Numbered from the stretch's first letter, positions 15,617 to 24,831 are shown. The stretch is 38,133 nt of DNA from Burkholderiales bacterium (GCA_035560005.1 DATMAN010000100.1:1-38133); one strand, 5' to 3'. The notes: generated from the sequence alone by a model not told the origin. Numbers and translations are program-made.

Positions 15617-16092
15617 GCGCCGCGCGCTTCGTGCGCAATGCATTGCCGGCCGCCATCGGCGGCGCATTGCTCCTGCTGCTCGGCGCGTGCGGCAACAGCG
15701 ATCGCCAGTTCACGCGCGCGGTGATCGGCACCTGGGGCTCGAAGGAAGTGGCACAGGACGACGTCGTGGTGGAAACCGAAACCGAGCTCTTGCCCGGCGG
15801 GAGGGTCAACTGGCGCGGAGAGCTGCGGCTACCGGTCCCCGCCACCTTCTATGTTCCGCGCGGCGTGAATCACGAAGTCAAGAACGGCAGACTGGTGTTC
15901 TACTTTACGGCGAGCGGCAACTGGGCGGTCAAGGACGGATATCTGCATACCCGGGTCGAATCTTCCACCCTGCCCAGCCTGCTTCCCGTGGGCTTCTCGG
16001 CCGCGTGGAAGCTCAGGGAAGTGAACCGGAAGGAACTGATCTACGTGTCGGCGGCCAACGGCCGCACGCGGGTCGAATACCGGAAGGATTGA
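15613..16092 (+). CDS. Small lipoprotein of unknown function
   Basis: I do not recognise this 159-residue protein. It has a lipoprotein signal peptide with the lipobox L-L-G-A-C near residue 26, then a mostly beta-strand domain (residues 35-159) with repeated aromatic and charged strands: VIGTWGSKEVAQDDVVVETETELLP, FYVPRGVNHEVKNGRLVFYFTASGNW and ELIYVSAANGRTRVEYRKD. This looks like a small lipocalin-like or DUF-type barrel. The GTG at 15613 overlaps the slmA stop; a GTG at 15631 is an alternative. It is convergent with moeB, 26 bases away. Confidence 0.7.
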   Translation: MSAARFVRNALPAAIGGALLLLLGACGNSDRQFTRAVIGTWGSKEVAQDDVVVETETELLPGGRVNWRGELRLPVPATFYVPRGVNHEVKNGRLVFYFTASGNWAVKDGYLHTRVESSTLPSLLPVGFSAAWKLREVNRKELIYVSAANGRTRVEYRKD

Positions 16093-16118
16093 ACGGCTGC
16101 CTCTCTGTGCCGCCGCGC

Positions 16119-16922
16119 TCAGACGCTGGACTGACCGGCGGCACAGGCAGCCGCGGCTTCGCGCTGGGCGGTATCACCCCTGGAACAGACCCGGCAGTCA
16201 GGGTCCTTGCGCAGGCGGATGCTGCGCCACTGCATGGACAGGGCGTCAAGCATCAGCAAGCGCCCGTTGAGCGTCTCTCCGATGCCCATCAGCAGCTTGA
16301 GCGTCTCCGCGGCCTGGACGGTACCAATGATGCCGACGACGGGTGCGAACACGCCCATGACCGCGCAGCGCATTTCTTCGAAATCCCCTTCTTCCGGAAA
16401 CAGGCAGTGATAGCAGGCGCTGTCTTGGCGCCGCAGATCGAAGACGGCGATCTGCCCATCGAAACGCACCGCGGCTCCCGAGACCAGTGGCTTGCGATAG
16501 CGCACACAGGCCCGGTTGATGGCGTGACGCGTCACGAAATTGTCGGTGCAGTCGACCACGACGTCGGTGTCGCGGACCAGCGCTTCCAGCCGCTGCCCGG
16601 CCACGCGTTCCAGGACCGTCTGGACTTCGACCTCCGGGTTGATCCGGGCCAGCGTTTCGCGGGCGGAATCCACCTTTGCCCTGCCGATCGAGTCGGTGAA
16701 GTGGACGATCTGGCGCTGCAGATTGGTCAGATCGACGCTGTCGTGGTCGCAAAGCACGAGTCGGCCCACTCCGCTGGAGGCAAGGTAGAGCGCAACCGGG
16801 GCACCCAGCCCCCCAGCGCCGATGACCAGAGCCCGTGCCGCGCGCAGCCTTTCCTGCCCGTCGATGCCGATTTCGGGCAGGAGGATGTGGCGGCTGTAGC
16901 GCAGTAACTGGTTGTCGTCCAT
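16119..16922 (-). CDS. moeB: MoeB/ThiF-type adenylyltransferase
   Basis: This 267-residue E1-like enzyme adenylates the C-terminal glycine of a ubiquitin-like sulfur carrier (MoaD or ThiS) for molybdopterin or thiamine synthesis. It has the nucleotide-binding loop VIGAGGLGAPVALYLASSGVG, the DHDSVDLTNLQRQ segment, the DCTDNF motif and two CxxC pairs (CYHC near residue 172, CRVC near 246) that bind structural zinc. It starts 75 bases after ctpA with a terminator-like hairpin between them. MoeB and ThiF are hard to separate by sequence; this gene-order context usually carries the moeB annotation. Confidence 0.85.
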   Translation of the reverse strand: MDDNQLLRYSRHILLPEIGIDGQERLRAARALVIGAGGLGAPVALYLASSGVGRLVLCDHDSVDLTNLQRQIVHFTDSIGRAKVDSARETLARINPEVEVQTVLERVAGQRLEALVRDTDVVVDCTDNFVTRHAINRACVRYRKPLVSGAAVRFDGQIAVFDLRRQDSACYHCLFPEEGDFEEMRCAVMGVFAPVVGIIGTVQAAETLKLLMGIGETLNGRLLMLDALSMQWRSIRLRKDPDCRVCSRGDTAQREAAAACAAGQSSV

Positions 16923-16944
16923 CGCGAGGCTGTAGCGGTCGGCT

Positions 16945-16973
16945 AAAAAATTCGGGGCGCCCGCGGGCGCCCC
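16945..16973 (-). terminator. Rho-independent terminator between ctpA and moeB
   Basis: On the minus strand GGGGCGCC and GGCGCCCC (16954-16973) pair around a CGCG loop, followed by GAA and six T (16945-16950). It lies between the ctpA stop and the moeB start. Termination here would lower moeB expression or leave it dependent on read-through, as no separate moeB promoter was seen. Confidence 0.75.
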
Positions 16974-16997
16974 AATCCGTTGCAGCAGAGCCGCTGA

Positions 16998-18407
16998 TCA
17001 GCGCCGACCGACGATCTGCAGGCCCTTCAGCAGATTCAGTGCCTGGTTGAGCTGGTAGTCGTTCTTCGACACGATGTCGGGTGGTGCCGTTTCGCTATCG
17101 GCGCCCGGACTGTCGCCCGGTTTCGGCGCGGTGGGCGGCGGCGCCACCGGGGCGACGGGTTTGCTGTCCTGCTTGCTGTCCGGTGCGGCCGGATTTGCTA
17201 GATGGCGCTCGAGATCCGCCTCGCGGATGCGAACCGCAGCCTCGCCTTCCGTAATGGTGGCTTCCTCCACCACGATATCGGGCGTGATCCCCTTGGCCTG
17301 GATGGAACGGCCGTTCGGCGTGTAGTAGCGGGCCGTGGTGAGCTTGATCGCTGTGCCATTGCCCAGCGGCAGAATGGTCTGCACCGAACCTTTGCCGAAG
17401 GTCTGCGTGCCCATGACGATCGCGCGCTTGTGGTCCTGCAGAGCGCCCGCCACGATCTCGGAGGCCGAAGCCGAGCCGTTGTTGACGAGTACGACCATCG
17501 GAACCGTCTTGACCTCCTTCGGCAGGCTCTTCAGGTAATCCCCCTTGCCGCCCCGCAGGTAATACTCGGGCCGCGCGTAGAGCTTCATCTTCGCGTCCTC
17601 GGTACGCCCTTCGGTGTAGACCACGAGTGCGTCCTGCGGAAGGAAGGCGGCGGAGACCGCCACCGCCGAATTGAGCAGCCCGCCCGGATCGTTGCGCAGG
17701 TCGAGGATCATGCCCTTCAACTGGCCGTCGTTGTCCTTGAAGGCCTTGTCGATCGCTTTGGCAAGGGTCTCGCCGGTGTGCTCCTGGAACTGGGTGATGC
17801 GGAAATACGCGTACCCCGGCTCCAGCACCTTCGACTTCACGCTCTGGATCTGGATGATCGCGCGCGTGAGCGTCACCACGCGCGGCTTGGGATCGCCTTT
17901 GCGGATGTAGGTGAGGGTGATCGTCGTGTTGGGCTTGCCGCGCATGCGCTTCACCGCCTCGTTGAGCGTCATGCCCTTCACATTGGTGTCGTCGAGCTTG
18001 ATGATCAGGTCTCCCGGCTTCAGACCCGCGCGCCAGGCCGGGGTATCCTCGATCGGAGCGACGACCTTGACGAATCCGTCCTCCATGCCCACCTCGATAC
18101 CCAGGCCGCCGAATTCACCCTGCGTGCCGACCTGCAGCTCCTTGAAGGCTTCCGCGTCGAGGTAAGCGGAGTGGGGATCGAGCCCCGAGAGCATCCCGTT
18201 GATCGCTTCCGAGATGAGCTTCTTGTCGTCGACCGGCTCGACGTAGTCGTTCTTGATCCGCCCGAAGACTTCCGTGAAGGCGCGCAAGTCTTCGATCGGC
18301 AGCGGGCCGGCGCTTCGGTCGGCGACAGCCGAAAAGTTGAGGCTGATCAGCACCCCCAGCAGGGCTCCGAGTGCGATCAACCCGATGTGACGCAACCGGC
18401 TACGCAT
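16998..18407 (-). CDS. ctpA: Carboxy-terminal processing protease (S41 family)
   Basis: The 469-residue periplasmic serine protease has an N-terminal signal-anchor, a PDZ domain (about residues 95-175, containing GLGIEVGMEDGFVKVVAPIEDTPAWRAGLKPGD) and a catalytic core with the Ser in NNGSASASEIVAGAL and the Lys in TFGKGSVQ. A Pro-rich tail (about 395-435) precedes the conserved C-terminal DYQLNQALNLLKG. The GTG at 18413 has its AGGAG site only 2 bases away; ATG 18407 has ideal spacing of 8, so I chose it. It is downstream of envC in the gpmA-envC-ctpA order. Tail-specific proteases of this type control peptidoglycan hydrolases. Confidence 0.94.
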   Translation of the reverse strand: MRSRLRHIGLIALGALLGVLISLNFSAVADRSAGPLPIEDLRAFTEVFGRIKNDYVEPVDDKKLISEAINGMLSGLDPHSAYLDAEAFKELQVGTQGEFGGLGIEVGMEDGFVKVVAPIEDTPAWRAGLKPGDLIIKLDDTNVKGMTLNEAVKRMRGKPNTTITLTYIRKGDPKPRVVTLTRAIIQIQSVKSKVLEPGYAYFRITQFQEHTGETLAKAIDKAFKDNDGQLKGMILDLRNDPGGLLNSAVAVSAAFLPQDALVVYTEGRTEDAKMKLYARPEYYLRGGKGDYLKSLPKEVKTVPMVVLVNNGSASASEIVAGALQDHKRAIVMGTQTFGKGSVQTILPLGNGTAIKLTTARYYTPNGRSIQAKGITPDIVVEEATITEGEAAVRIREADLERHLANPAAPDSKQDSKPVAPVAPPPTAPKPGDSPGADSETAPPDIVSKNDYQLNQALNLLKGLQIVGRR

Positions 18408-18467
18408 TTTCACGACTCCTGGAATCGCGGGTGTTTCGCCCGCCTTTGATGACCATGAAACAGATGG

Positions 18468-19661
18468 TTACCTCAGTCTGACCCACGGCAGCGGATCGAA
18501 CGGCTTACCTTGGTATCTCAATTCAAAGTATAAACCCGAATCGGGGTTGCCACCGCTGTTGCCCACCGAGGCGATGGCCTCGCCCGGAGAGGCCTCCTCG
18601 CCCACCTGCTTGAGCAGCGCTTCGTTGTTGCCGTACAGGCTCATGTAGCCGTCACCGTGGTCGAGAATCATGAGGTTACCGAAGCCTCTGAGCCAGTCGG
18701 CGTAGACGACGCGCCCCGCGGCGACGGCCTTGACCTCGCGGCCGGCGGGAGCGGAGATGAACAGGCCTTTCCAGGAAAGGCCGCTGTCCTGCCGCGGGCT
18801 TCCGAAGCGATTGGCGAGTTCCCCGACGACCGGAAGGCGCAGGCGGCCCTTGAGCTTGCCAAAAGCCGAGGCCGTCTCGCCGGGCTGGGGCAGGGCGCGG
18901 TTCACGATCGCGGGACGCGACTTGCGCCGGGCCGCCTCCTTGGCCAGGCGTTCGATCAGGCGAGTCAAGCGCTGCTCGTTGCGCTTCAGCGTCGAGATCT
19001 GGCTACGCTGCTGCGCGATCTCGCTCGAGACGCGGGCAAGCACTTCGCGATGCGCCTGCTTCTCCCTTTCGAGCCGTTTCATCTCCGCCGCTTCCTCCGC
19101 CTCGAGCAGCCTGAGTTCCGCACTCTTGCGCGCGGTGCGCTCGGTGAGTCCATCGAGTGCGGCGAGGTCGCGCTTCAGATCGGCGATCAGGCGCGCGCGG
19201 GCGCGCCAGAGATATCCAAGGTACTGGAGCTGGCGCGCAGTCTCGTTCGGATCCTGCCTGCTGAGCAGGAGGCGCAACACCTCCGGCTGGCCATTGACGT
19301 ACTGGCGATACAGCAGCCGGCCCAGCGCCGCCTGCTCGGCCTCGATGCGCGCGCGCAGCGCCCCGGCGTCGCGCCCGAGCTTTTGCATCTCCGAATTCAG
19401 CGCCCGGCGTTGCGCAGCCAGGCGAAACAGGCGGCGATTGGTCTGGCTGATGGCGCGCTCCGACTCGCGAAGCGCATCGGCCGCTTCCGCCTTGTTTTCC
19501 TCCGCTTTCTCGAGCTCCTTCTGCAACGCCTCGATGCGGCTGCGCAGCTCTTCGAGATCCTTTTTCTTCTGCGCGGTCTGGGAATGCGCTTGCGGCAGAA
19601 AGACGGCGAGCAACAGCGCCAGCGCCACGGCCGTCAGGCGCGAGAGCGTTCGCTCAGACAC
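18468..19661 (-). CDS. envC: Murein hydrolase activator EnvC (degenerate LytM)
   Basis: EnvC is a periplasmic activator of the amidases AmiA/AmiB at the division septum. The 397-residue protein has a signal peptide (1-27), a long coiled coil (about 28-250, rich in Glu/Lys/Arg heptads) and a C-terminal LytM domain (about 290-397). In this domain the zinc ligands of active LytM are absent: WKGLFI replaces the H-x3-D motif and YFELRY replaces the HxH-like end. That fits an activator without enzymatic activity. The GTG start at 19661 overlaps the gpmA stop by 8 bases. It is followed by ctpA after 60 bases. Confidence 0.92.
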   Translation of the reverse strand: MSERTLSRLTAVALALLLAVFLPQAHSQTAQKKKDLEELRSRIEALQKELEKAEENKAEAADALRESERAISQTNRRLFRLAAQRRALNSEMQKLGRDAGALRARIEAEQAALGRLLYRQYVNGQPEVLRLLLSRQDPNETARQLQYLGYLWRARARLIADLKRDLAALDGLTERTARKSAELRLLEAEEAAEMKRLEREKQAHREVLARVSSEIAQQRSQISTLKRNEQRLTRLIERLAKEAARRKSRPAIVNRALPQPGETASAFGKLKGRLRLPVVGELANRFGSPRQDSGLSWKGLFISAPAGREVKAVAAGRVVYADWLRGFGNLMILDHGDGYMSLYGNNEALLKQVGEEASPGEAIASVGNSGGNPDSGLYFELRYQGKPFDPLPWVRLR

Positions 19662-20403
19662 GCGCTTTCGATTGCGCGGCCACGGCCGCCGCCGCGGCGC
19701 GCGCCTTCTCCTGATCGCCGAGGTAGAAGCTGCGGATCGGGCGCAGGTCGTCGTGCAACTCGTAGACCAACGGGATGCCGGTCGGAATGTTGAGCGCTAC
19801 GATGTCCTTCTCGGATACGTCGTCCAGATACTTGACGAGGGCGCGGATCGTGTTGCCGTGCGCAGCGACGATCACGCGCCGGCCTGCGGCCACCTGCGGC
19901 GCGATGCGGCTGCGCCAGAAGGGCAGGAAGCGCGCGACGGTGTCCTTCAGGCACTCCGTGAGCGGCAGCTCGGCGGCGGGCACGTCCCGGTAGCGCAGGT
20001 CGTTCGCCGGGTTACGCGGGTCGTCCCGCTCGAGCGGTGGCGGCGGCACGTCGTAGCTGCGGCGCCAGAGCAGGATCTGCTCCTCGCCGAACTTCCGGGC
20101 CATCTCGGCCTTGTCCAGGCCCTGCAAGGCGCCGTAGTGCCGCTCGTTCAGACGCCACGAGAGTTCCTGGGGAATCCACATGCGATCCAGCTCTTCGAGC
20201 ACGATCCAGAGCGTGCGGATCGCGCGCTTGAGCACCGAGCAGAACGCGAGGTCGAAATCGAAGCCGGCGGAACGGATCAGTCGGCCGGCTTCGCGCGCTT
20301 CCTCCACGCCCCGCTCGGAGAGGTCCACATCGGTCCAACCGGTGAAGCGGTTTTCCTTGTTCCACACGCTCTCGCCGTGGCGAAGCAGTACGATGCTCTT
20401 CAT
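19654..20403 (-). CDS. gpmA: 2,3-bisphosphoglycerate-dependent phosphoglycerate mutase
   Basis: GpmA interconverts 3- and 2-phosphoglycerate in glycolysis and gluconeogenesis. The 249-residue enzyme has the phosphohistidine motif [18 protein letters not shown] (His9), [15 protein letters not shown], and the second catalytic histidine in [13 protein letters not shown]. Its length is that of the dimeric family. It is the first gene of the minus-strand gpmA-envC-ctpA string and is divergent from the pglL-like gene across 58 bases. Confidence 0.96.
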   Translation of the reverse strand: MKSIVLLRHGESVWNKENRFTGWTDVDLSERGVEEAREAGRLIRSAGFDFDLAFCSVLKRAIRTLWIVLEELDRMWIPQELSWRLNERHYGALQGLDKAEMARKFGEEQILLWRRSYDVPPPPLERDDPRNPANDLRYRDVPAAELPLTECLKDTVARFLPFWRSRIAPQVAAGRRVIVAAHGNTIRALVKYLDDVSEKDIVALNIPTGIPLVYELHDDLRPIRSFYLGDQEKARAAAAAVAAQSKARV

Positions 20404-20461
20404 TGTTCTCGATGCGATTTCAACCGCGCGAATCAGGTCCGGCTATTATCGCCCATGCATC

Positions 20462-22225
20462 ATGACGAGCGACCCCGCTGCTCCCCGAGCTGATGCCGGC
20501 GCGCACACTGCCGGCGGGACGCTTCTTGCCGCGGCTGCGACCGCGCTCATGCTGGTACTGCCTTTCCTGCTCCCGATGCACCGCTATCCGGTGCAAAGCT
20601 TCTACCAGGAGTGGATCGCCATGGCGCTGGGCAGCGTCGCTTTCCTCGCGCTCGGGATGGCTTCGCAGGAGCGGCGCATCGAGGCGCCGCGCGTAGTCCT
20701 GCTGCCGCTCGGAGTGTGCCTGTTGCTTGCCGTTCAAACCGCTGGGGGAAAACTGCCGTATTGGCAGCAGGGCGCACTGGGCGCGCTCTATCTTCTGTGG
20801 GCCGCCGCCGTCGCCGCCCTGGGCTACGGCTTGCGGCGGCGACTGGGATGGCCCGCATTCGCCGCGCTGTTTGCCTGGGTGCTGGTGGCGGGCGCCTTGG
20901 CGACCGGCGCGCTCGCGCTGGCGCAACTCGCGGGGTGGGGTGGGAAGACCTGGGTCATGCCGCTCGCCACCACCCGCCTGTACGGCAACCTCGGGCAGCC
21001 CAATCACTTCGCCGATTACGTCTCCCTGGGTTTGATCTCGGTCGTCTATCTGGCCACTACGGGTCGGCTGGCCACGCCGCTCGCGGCCGCGGCCGCGCTG
21101 TTCTTTCTGACGATCCTGAATTTCTCCGGTTCCCGCGCGGTGTGGATCTACCTGGCTGCGGCCGTGGCGTTGAGTTTGTATCTGCACGCCAGAAAGCCGG
21201 CTGTGCGCTCGCGCGCGCTGCTGGCTTGGACATCAGGACTGCTGCTGGCCGCGCTGCTGATACAGGGGGCCATCAGCGTGGCGCCCGTGGATTCTTCGCG
21301 CGTTGCGGAAACCGTAGGAGCACGTCTGGCCCAGGATACCGGCGGTGTCGCGGTGCGACTGAGATACGCGCAAGCCGCGCTCGCCATGCTGCGCGAGGCG
21401 CCGTTGCTCGGCACCGGCTTCGAGACCTTCGCGTGGCATCACTTCCTGCGCTCCGCAAGCTTGCCGCCCCACGCCGAAGCCGGCGTGGCCGATCACGCCC
21501 ACAACGTGCTCTTTCAGCTTGCGGCCGAGTTCGGCTTTCTCGGCGTCGCGCTGCTCGTGGCCGCCGCCTGGCTCTGGCTTGCCGCGCAGCGCCGGTCCTC
21601 GTTCGACCCGGAGCGCTGGTGGGCCTGTACGCTGCTCACCACGCTGCTCGCCCACAGTCTTCTCGAGTATCCGCTCTGGTACGCCTACTTTCTCGGGGTC
21701 TTCGCGCTGCTCCTGGGGGCTGCCGAGGAGCGGGCCTGGCGCTTCAGCTCGCCCGCGCTCGACCGGATTGCCTTCGCGGGCGCGGCGGTCCTGGCGCTCT
21801 GGACCCTGGGCAGTGTGCTGCACGATTACCGCCGCCTCGAAGTCCTCGCGCGAGGCCACGGAGGATCCGCGCTCGAATTCGAGCGCATGCGTGCCGAGGC
21901 GCTGCACTTGCATGGCCATTCGCTGTTCGCGCATCTGGTCGAGTTCGGGCTGGCGCGCAGCATCCGGCTCGAGCCGAAGGCAATCGCGGAGAAGATCGCG
22001 ATCAATGGGCGGGCGATGCGCTACCTGCCCACGGCGGACATGGCGTTTCGGCACAGCGCATTGCTGGCGCTGGGCGGTCGGCTCGACGACGCGTTCCAGG
22101 CCTGGGATCTGGCCACCGCGGCGTATCCGGCGCAGGCGCCCGCCGTGCTGCACCGGCTGCGCGAGATCGCCCGGCACGAGCAGCCCGCGCTCCACCCGCT
22201 GGTAGAATACGCCGCTTCGCGATAG
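20462..22225 (+). CDS. PglL/WaaL-type membrane glycan transferase (Wzy_C family)
   Basis: The 587-residue integral membrane protein has about 11-12 hydrophobic segments, a Wzy_C-like core (about residues 165-310, including GNLGQPNHFADYVSLGLIS and FSGSRAVWIYLAAAVAL) and a large periplasmic loop with GTGFETFAWHHFL and VADHAHNVLFQLAAEFG. A soluble-looking C-terminal part (about 440-587) resembles the PglL C-terminal domain. Such enzymes attach lipid-linked glycans to pilins and other proteins (PglL) or to lipid A-core (WaaL). GNLGQPN and the C-terminal domain favour PglL. The start is ATG 20462; a TATTAT box lies 12 bases upstream. It sits between gpmA and the rhodanese-grxC-secB-gpsA string, where many relatives lack it. 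Confidence 0.82.
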   Translation: MTSDPAAPRADAGAHTAGGTLLAAAATALMLVLPFLLPMHRYPVQSFYQEWIAMALGSVAFLALGMASQERRIEAPRVVLLPLGVCLLLAVQTAGGKLPYWQQGALGALYLLWAAAVAALGYGLRRRLGWPAFAALFAWVLVAGALATGALALAQLAGWGGKTWVMPLATTRLYGNLGQPNHFADYVSLGLISVVYLATTGRLATPLAAAAALFFLTILNFSGSRAVWIYLAAAVALSLYLHARKPAVRSRALLAWTSGLLLAALLIQGAISVAPVDSSRVAETVGARLAQDTGGVAVRLRYAQAALAMLREAPLLGTGFETFAWHHFLRSASLPPHAEAGVADHAHNVLFQLAAEFGFLGVALLVAAAWLWLAAQRRSSFDPERWWACTLLTTLLAHSLLEYPLWYAYFLGVFALLLGAAEERAWRFSSPALDRIAFAGAAVLALWTLGSVLHDYRRLEVLARGHGGSALEFERMRAEALHLHGHSLFAHLVEFGLARSIRLEPKAIAEKIAINGRAMRYLPTADMAFRHSALLALGGRLDDAFQAWDLATAAYPAQAPAVLHRLREIARHEQPALHPLVEYAASR

Positions 22226-22241
22226 CCACGGAGCGGTTCTC

Positions 22242-22652
22242 TTGGAGTTCGTCCAGAACAACATCTGGCTTTTTCTCATCGCCACGATCAGCGGCGGGAT
22301 GCTGATCTGGCCGTGGATCGCGAAGCGCCTCAGCGGTGCGCGCGAGGTCGGGCCGCTGGAAGCGGTGCAGTTGATCAATCGCAAGGATGCCGTGGTCCTC
22401 GACGTGCGCGAGCCCGGCGAATACAGCTCAGGCCACATCGTGGGGGCCCGGAATTTTCCCTTGGCGGCGATCGAGAAGCGCGCCAAGGACCTCGAGAAAT
22501 TCAAGAGCAGGCCGGTGCTCATCGCCTGCGCCACCAGCACGCGTTCCCACGCCGCCTTCAATGCGCTGAAGAAACTCGGATTCAACGAGCTGTATGTCCT
22601 GGCGGGCGGCATGAACGCATGGCAGCAGGCCAATATGCCGGTGGAAAAGTAA
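22242..22652 (+). CDS. Membrane-anchored rhodanese-like sulfurtransferase
   Basis: This 136-residue protein has one N-terminal membrane helix (about residues 8-26) followed by a single rhodanese domain. The active-site loop is Cys96-A-T-S-T-R101, preceded by DVREPGEYSSGHIVGARNFP and followed by VLAGGMNAW, all standard. It is likely tethered to the inner membrane and handles persulfide sulfur or thiol redox. The start is TTG 22242, with the preceding ACGGAG as ribosome-binding site. grxC begins one base after its stop, which suggests a joint redox role. Confidence 0.9.
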   Translation: MEFVQNNIWLFLIATISGGMLIWPWIAKRLSGAREVGPLEAVQLINRKDAVVLDVREPGEYSSGHIVGARNFPLAAIEKRAKDLEKFKSRPVLIACATSTRSHAAFNALKKLGFNELYVLAGGMNAWQQANMPVEK

Positions 22653-22653
22653 A

Positions 22654-22953
22654 GTGAAGTGCGCCGTGCGGATGTACTGTACGGCCTACTGCCCGTACTG
22701 CCTGATGGCCGAACGCCTGCTGCGCGCGAAAGGGGTGGTGGAAATTCAGAAGATCCGCGTGGATCTCGACCCGGAGCTGCGCATGGAGATGATGGAACGG
22801 ACGGGGCGGCGCACGGTACCGCAGATCTACATCGGCGAATTTCACGTCGGGGGTTTTGAGGAGCTGTCCGCGCTCGACCGCAGCGGGAGGCTCGCACCCC
22901 TGCTCGACGGCTGGCACGCCGGGTCGCAGGGCAACGCAAAGGAAAGCAAATGA
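22654..22953 (+). CDS. grxC: Glutaredoxin 3
   Basis: The 99-residue thiol-disulfide oxidoreductase has the active site Cys13-P-Y-Cys16, the cis-proline motif RTVPQIYIG and the glutathione-binding GGFEEL. It reduces disulfides and glutathionylated proteins in the cytoplasm. It starts at GTG 22654, one base after the rhodanese stop, and its own stop overlaps the secB start by 4 bases, so the three genes form a tight operon. A short Lys/Glu tail follows the fold. Confidence 0.95.
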   Translation: MKCAVRMYCTAYCPYCLMAERLLRAKGVVEIQKIRVDLDPELRMEMMERTGRRTVPQIYIGEFHVGGFEELSALDRSGRLAPLLDGWHAGSQGNAKESK

Positions 22954-23405
22954 GCGAGCAAGACAACCAGCCGACCTTTTCGATCGAGAAACTGTTCGTC
23001 AAGGATCTTTCGCTGGAGGTGCCGAACGCGCCGCGTATCTACCTCGAGCGCGAAGCGCCGCAGATCGAGGTGTCGATGAACAACGCAGCGAACCGCATCG
23101 ACGAGAACTTCTTCGAGGTGGTGCTCACGGTCACCGTGACCGCCAAGGTCAAGGACAAGACCGTCTTTCTCGTGGAGGCGAGCTACGGGGGCGTTTTCCA
23201 GATCCGCAATATCGCGCCAGCGGACCTCGACCCGGTGCTGGGCGTGACCTGCCCGAACATTCTTTATCCGTACCTGCGCGAAGTCATCTCGGATACGGTG
23301 TCGCGCGCCGGATTCCCGCCCGTGATCCTGCACCCGATGAACTTCGAGGCGATCTACCAGGCGCGGCGCCAGCAATCGCAGAGCGCGGCCGGCACGACCC
23401 ACTAG
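22950..23405 (+). CDS. secB: Protein-export chaperone SecB
   Basis: SecB keeps preproteins unfolded and hands them to SecA. The 151-residue sequence contains FSIEKLFVKDLSLEVPNAP near the start, FEVVLTVTVTAKV, and CPNILYPYLREVISDTVSRAGFPPVILHPMNF, the hallmark C-terminal region of the tetrameric chaperone. The last residues are Gln/Ser-rich and lack the basic SecA-binding tail seen in some species. It is coupled to grxC by a 4-base overlap. Confidence 0.97.
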   Translation: MSEQDNQPTFSIEKLFVKDLSLEVPNAPRIYLEREAPQIEVSMNNAANRIDENFFEVVLTVTVTAKVKDKTVFLVEASYGGVFQIRNIAPADLDPVLGVTCPNILYPYLREVISDTVSRAGFPPVILHPMNFEAIYQARRQQSQSAAGTTH

Positions 23406-23410
23406 CGGCC

Positions 23411-23839
23411 ATGCGAGGGCTGATCGGAATCGTGCTTGCGGCCTGGGCGCTGCCCGTGGCGGCGATCGAGTTCCGCTCGGTGGCGGAGCCCGCCGTCATC
23501 CTCTACGACGCACCGTCCAAAGACTCGGCACGGCTGTTCGTCTTGTCGCGCGACTACCCGGTGGAGGTGATCATCGGCACCGACGGCTGGGTGCGCGTGC
23601 GCGACGACAGCGGCGCCTTCGGCTGGGTCGAAGCGAAGAGCCTTTCGAACCGGCGCACGGTCATGGTGAAGACACCGGCGGAAGCTCGCCAGGCACCGAA
23701 CGACAGTGCTCCCGCAGTCTTCAAGGCCGAGCAGGGCCTGGTTCTGGAACTTCAGACGATCGTCGGCGGATGGGCGCAGGTGCGCCACCGCGATGGCGCC
23801 AGCGGCTATCTGAAACTCTCGCAGCTCTGGGGCGTATGA
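23411..23839 (+). CDS. Secreted SH3-domain protein
   Basis: This 142-residue protein has a signal peptide (1-18, cleavage after PVAA) and two bacterial SH3-like repeats: residues about 20-78 (VILYDAPSKDSARLFVLSRDYPVEVIIGTDGWVRVRDDSGAFGWVEAKSL) and 82-142 (VKTPAEARQAPNDSAPAVFKAEQGLVLELQ, then GWAQVRHRDGASGYLKLSQLWG). Such proteins are periplasmic and often bind cell-wall or protein ligands. Its stop overlaps the gpsA start, as commonly seen in betaproteobacteria. The specific role is unknown. Confidence 0.85.
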   Translation: MRGLIGIVLAAWALPVAAIEFRSVAEPAVILYDAPSKDSARLFVLSRDYPVEVIIGTDGWVRVRDDSGAFGWVEAKSLSNRRTVMVKTPAEARQAPNDSAPAVFKAEQGLVLELQTIVGGWAQVRHRDGASGYLKLSQLWGV

Positions 23840-24831
23840 GACTCGCGGTGCTGGGCGCAGGCGCCTGGGGCACCGCACTCGCCGTGGCGCAGAGCGAGCG
23901 GCACCGCGTCAGCCTTTGGTGTCGCGATCCCGGGCAGGCTTCGCAGTTGCGCGCCCGAAGCGAGAACGCACGCTACCTGCCAGGCATAAGGTTGCCGCCT
24001 TCGGTCACGGTGACTTCACGTCTGGCCGAAGCGCTGGACGATGTGCAACTGATCGTGGCGGCCACGCCCGTGGCCGGTCTGCGCGACGCGTTGGGGCAGG
24101 TGGCCGGCAGTGGCGTGCGTTGCGACGTGATCTGGGTGTGCAAGGGCTTCGAGACGGGCACGAATCGTCTGCCCCACGAGATCGCGGCCGCGACGCTGCC
24201 AAGAGCCTCGCGCTCCGGAGTGCTTTCCGGGCCGAGCTTTGCCGAGGAGGTGGCGCGCGGGCTGCCCACTGCCGTCACGCTCGCCTCCGCCGACGGCGCC
24301 TTCGCTGCGGAAGCGGCGCTGGCCTTGCACACCGGGAGACTGCGCGTGTACTCGAGCGAAGATCTGGTCGGCGTCGAGATCGGCGGCGCAGTCAAGAACG
24401 TGATCGCAATCGCCGCCGGCATCTGCGACGGCCTGGCGCTCGGCCACAGCGCGCGCGCGGCGCTGGTGACCCGCGGCCTGGCGGAAATCACCCGCTTCGG
24501 GCTGCGGCTGGGCGGACGTCTGGAGACGTTCATGGGCCTGTCGGGCATCGGCGATCTTGCGCTCACATGCACCAGCGATCTTTCCAGAAACCGGCGAGTC
24601 GGGCTCGCTCTGGCGCGAGGTCAGCCGCTCGACCGGGTGCTGGCTTCGCTCGGCCACGTTGCAGAAGGCGTGCTCACGGCCCGGGAGGTACTGCGTGTCG
24701 CGCAGGCCCTGTCGATCGATATGCCGATCACGCGCGCCGTGACGCGGGTGCTCTCCGGGCAGATTTCGCCGCTCGATGCCGTGCAGGAGCTGCTCCAGCG
24801 CGAGCCCAAGGCGGAGCAGGTCGGCCGGTAG
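23836..24831 (+). CDS. gpsA: Glycerol-3-phosphate dehydrogenase [NAD(P)+]
   Basis: GpsA reduces dihydroxyacetone phosphate to sn-glycerol-3-phosphate for phospholipid synthesis. The 331-residue enzyme opens with the Rossmann motif VLGAGAWGTALA, contains VWVCKGFE-like sequence (IWVCKGFETGT), SGPSFAEEVARGLPTAV, and the catalytic lysine in IGGAVKNVIAIAAGICDGL. The C-terminal ETFMGLSGIGDLALTCTSDLSRNRRVG motif is complete. ATG 23836 overlaps the preceding TGA. It closes the secB operon; 310 non-coding bases follow. Confidence 0.97.
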   Translation: MRLAVLGAGAWGTALAVAQSERHRVSLWCRDPGQASQLRARSENARYLPGIRLPPSVTVTSRLAEALDDVQLIVAATPVAGLRDALGQVAGSGVRCDVIWVCKGFETGTNRLPHEIAAATLPRASRSGVLSGPSFAEEVARGLPTAVTLASADGAFAAEAALALHTGRLRVYSSEDLVGVEIGGAVKNVIAIAAGICDGLALGHSARAALVTRGLAEITRFGLRLGGRLETFMGLSGIGDLALTCTSDLSRNRRVGLALARGQPLDRVLASLGHVAEGVLTAREVLRVAQALSIDMPITRAVTRVLSGQISPLDAVQELLQREPKAEQVGR

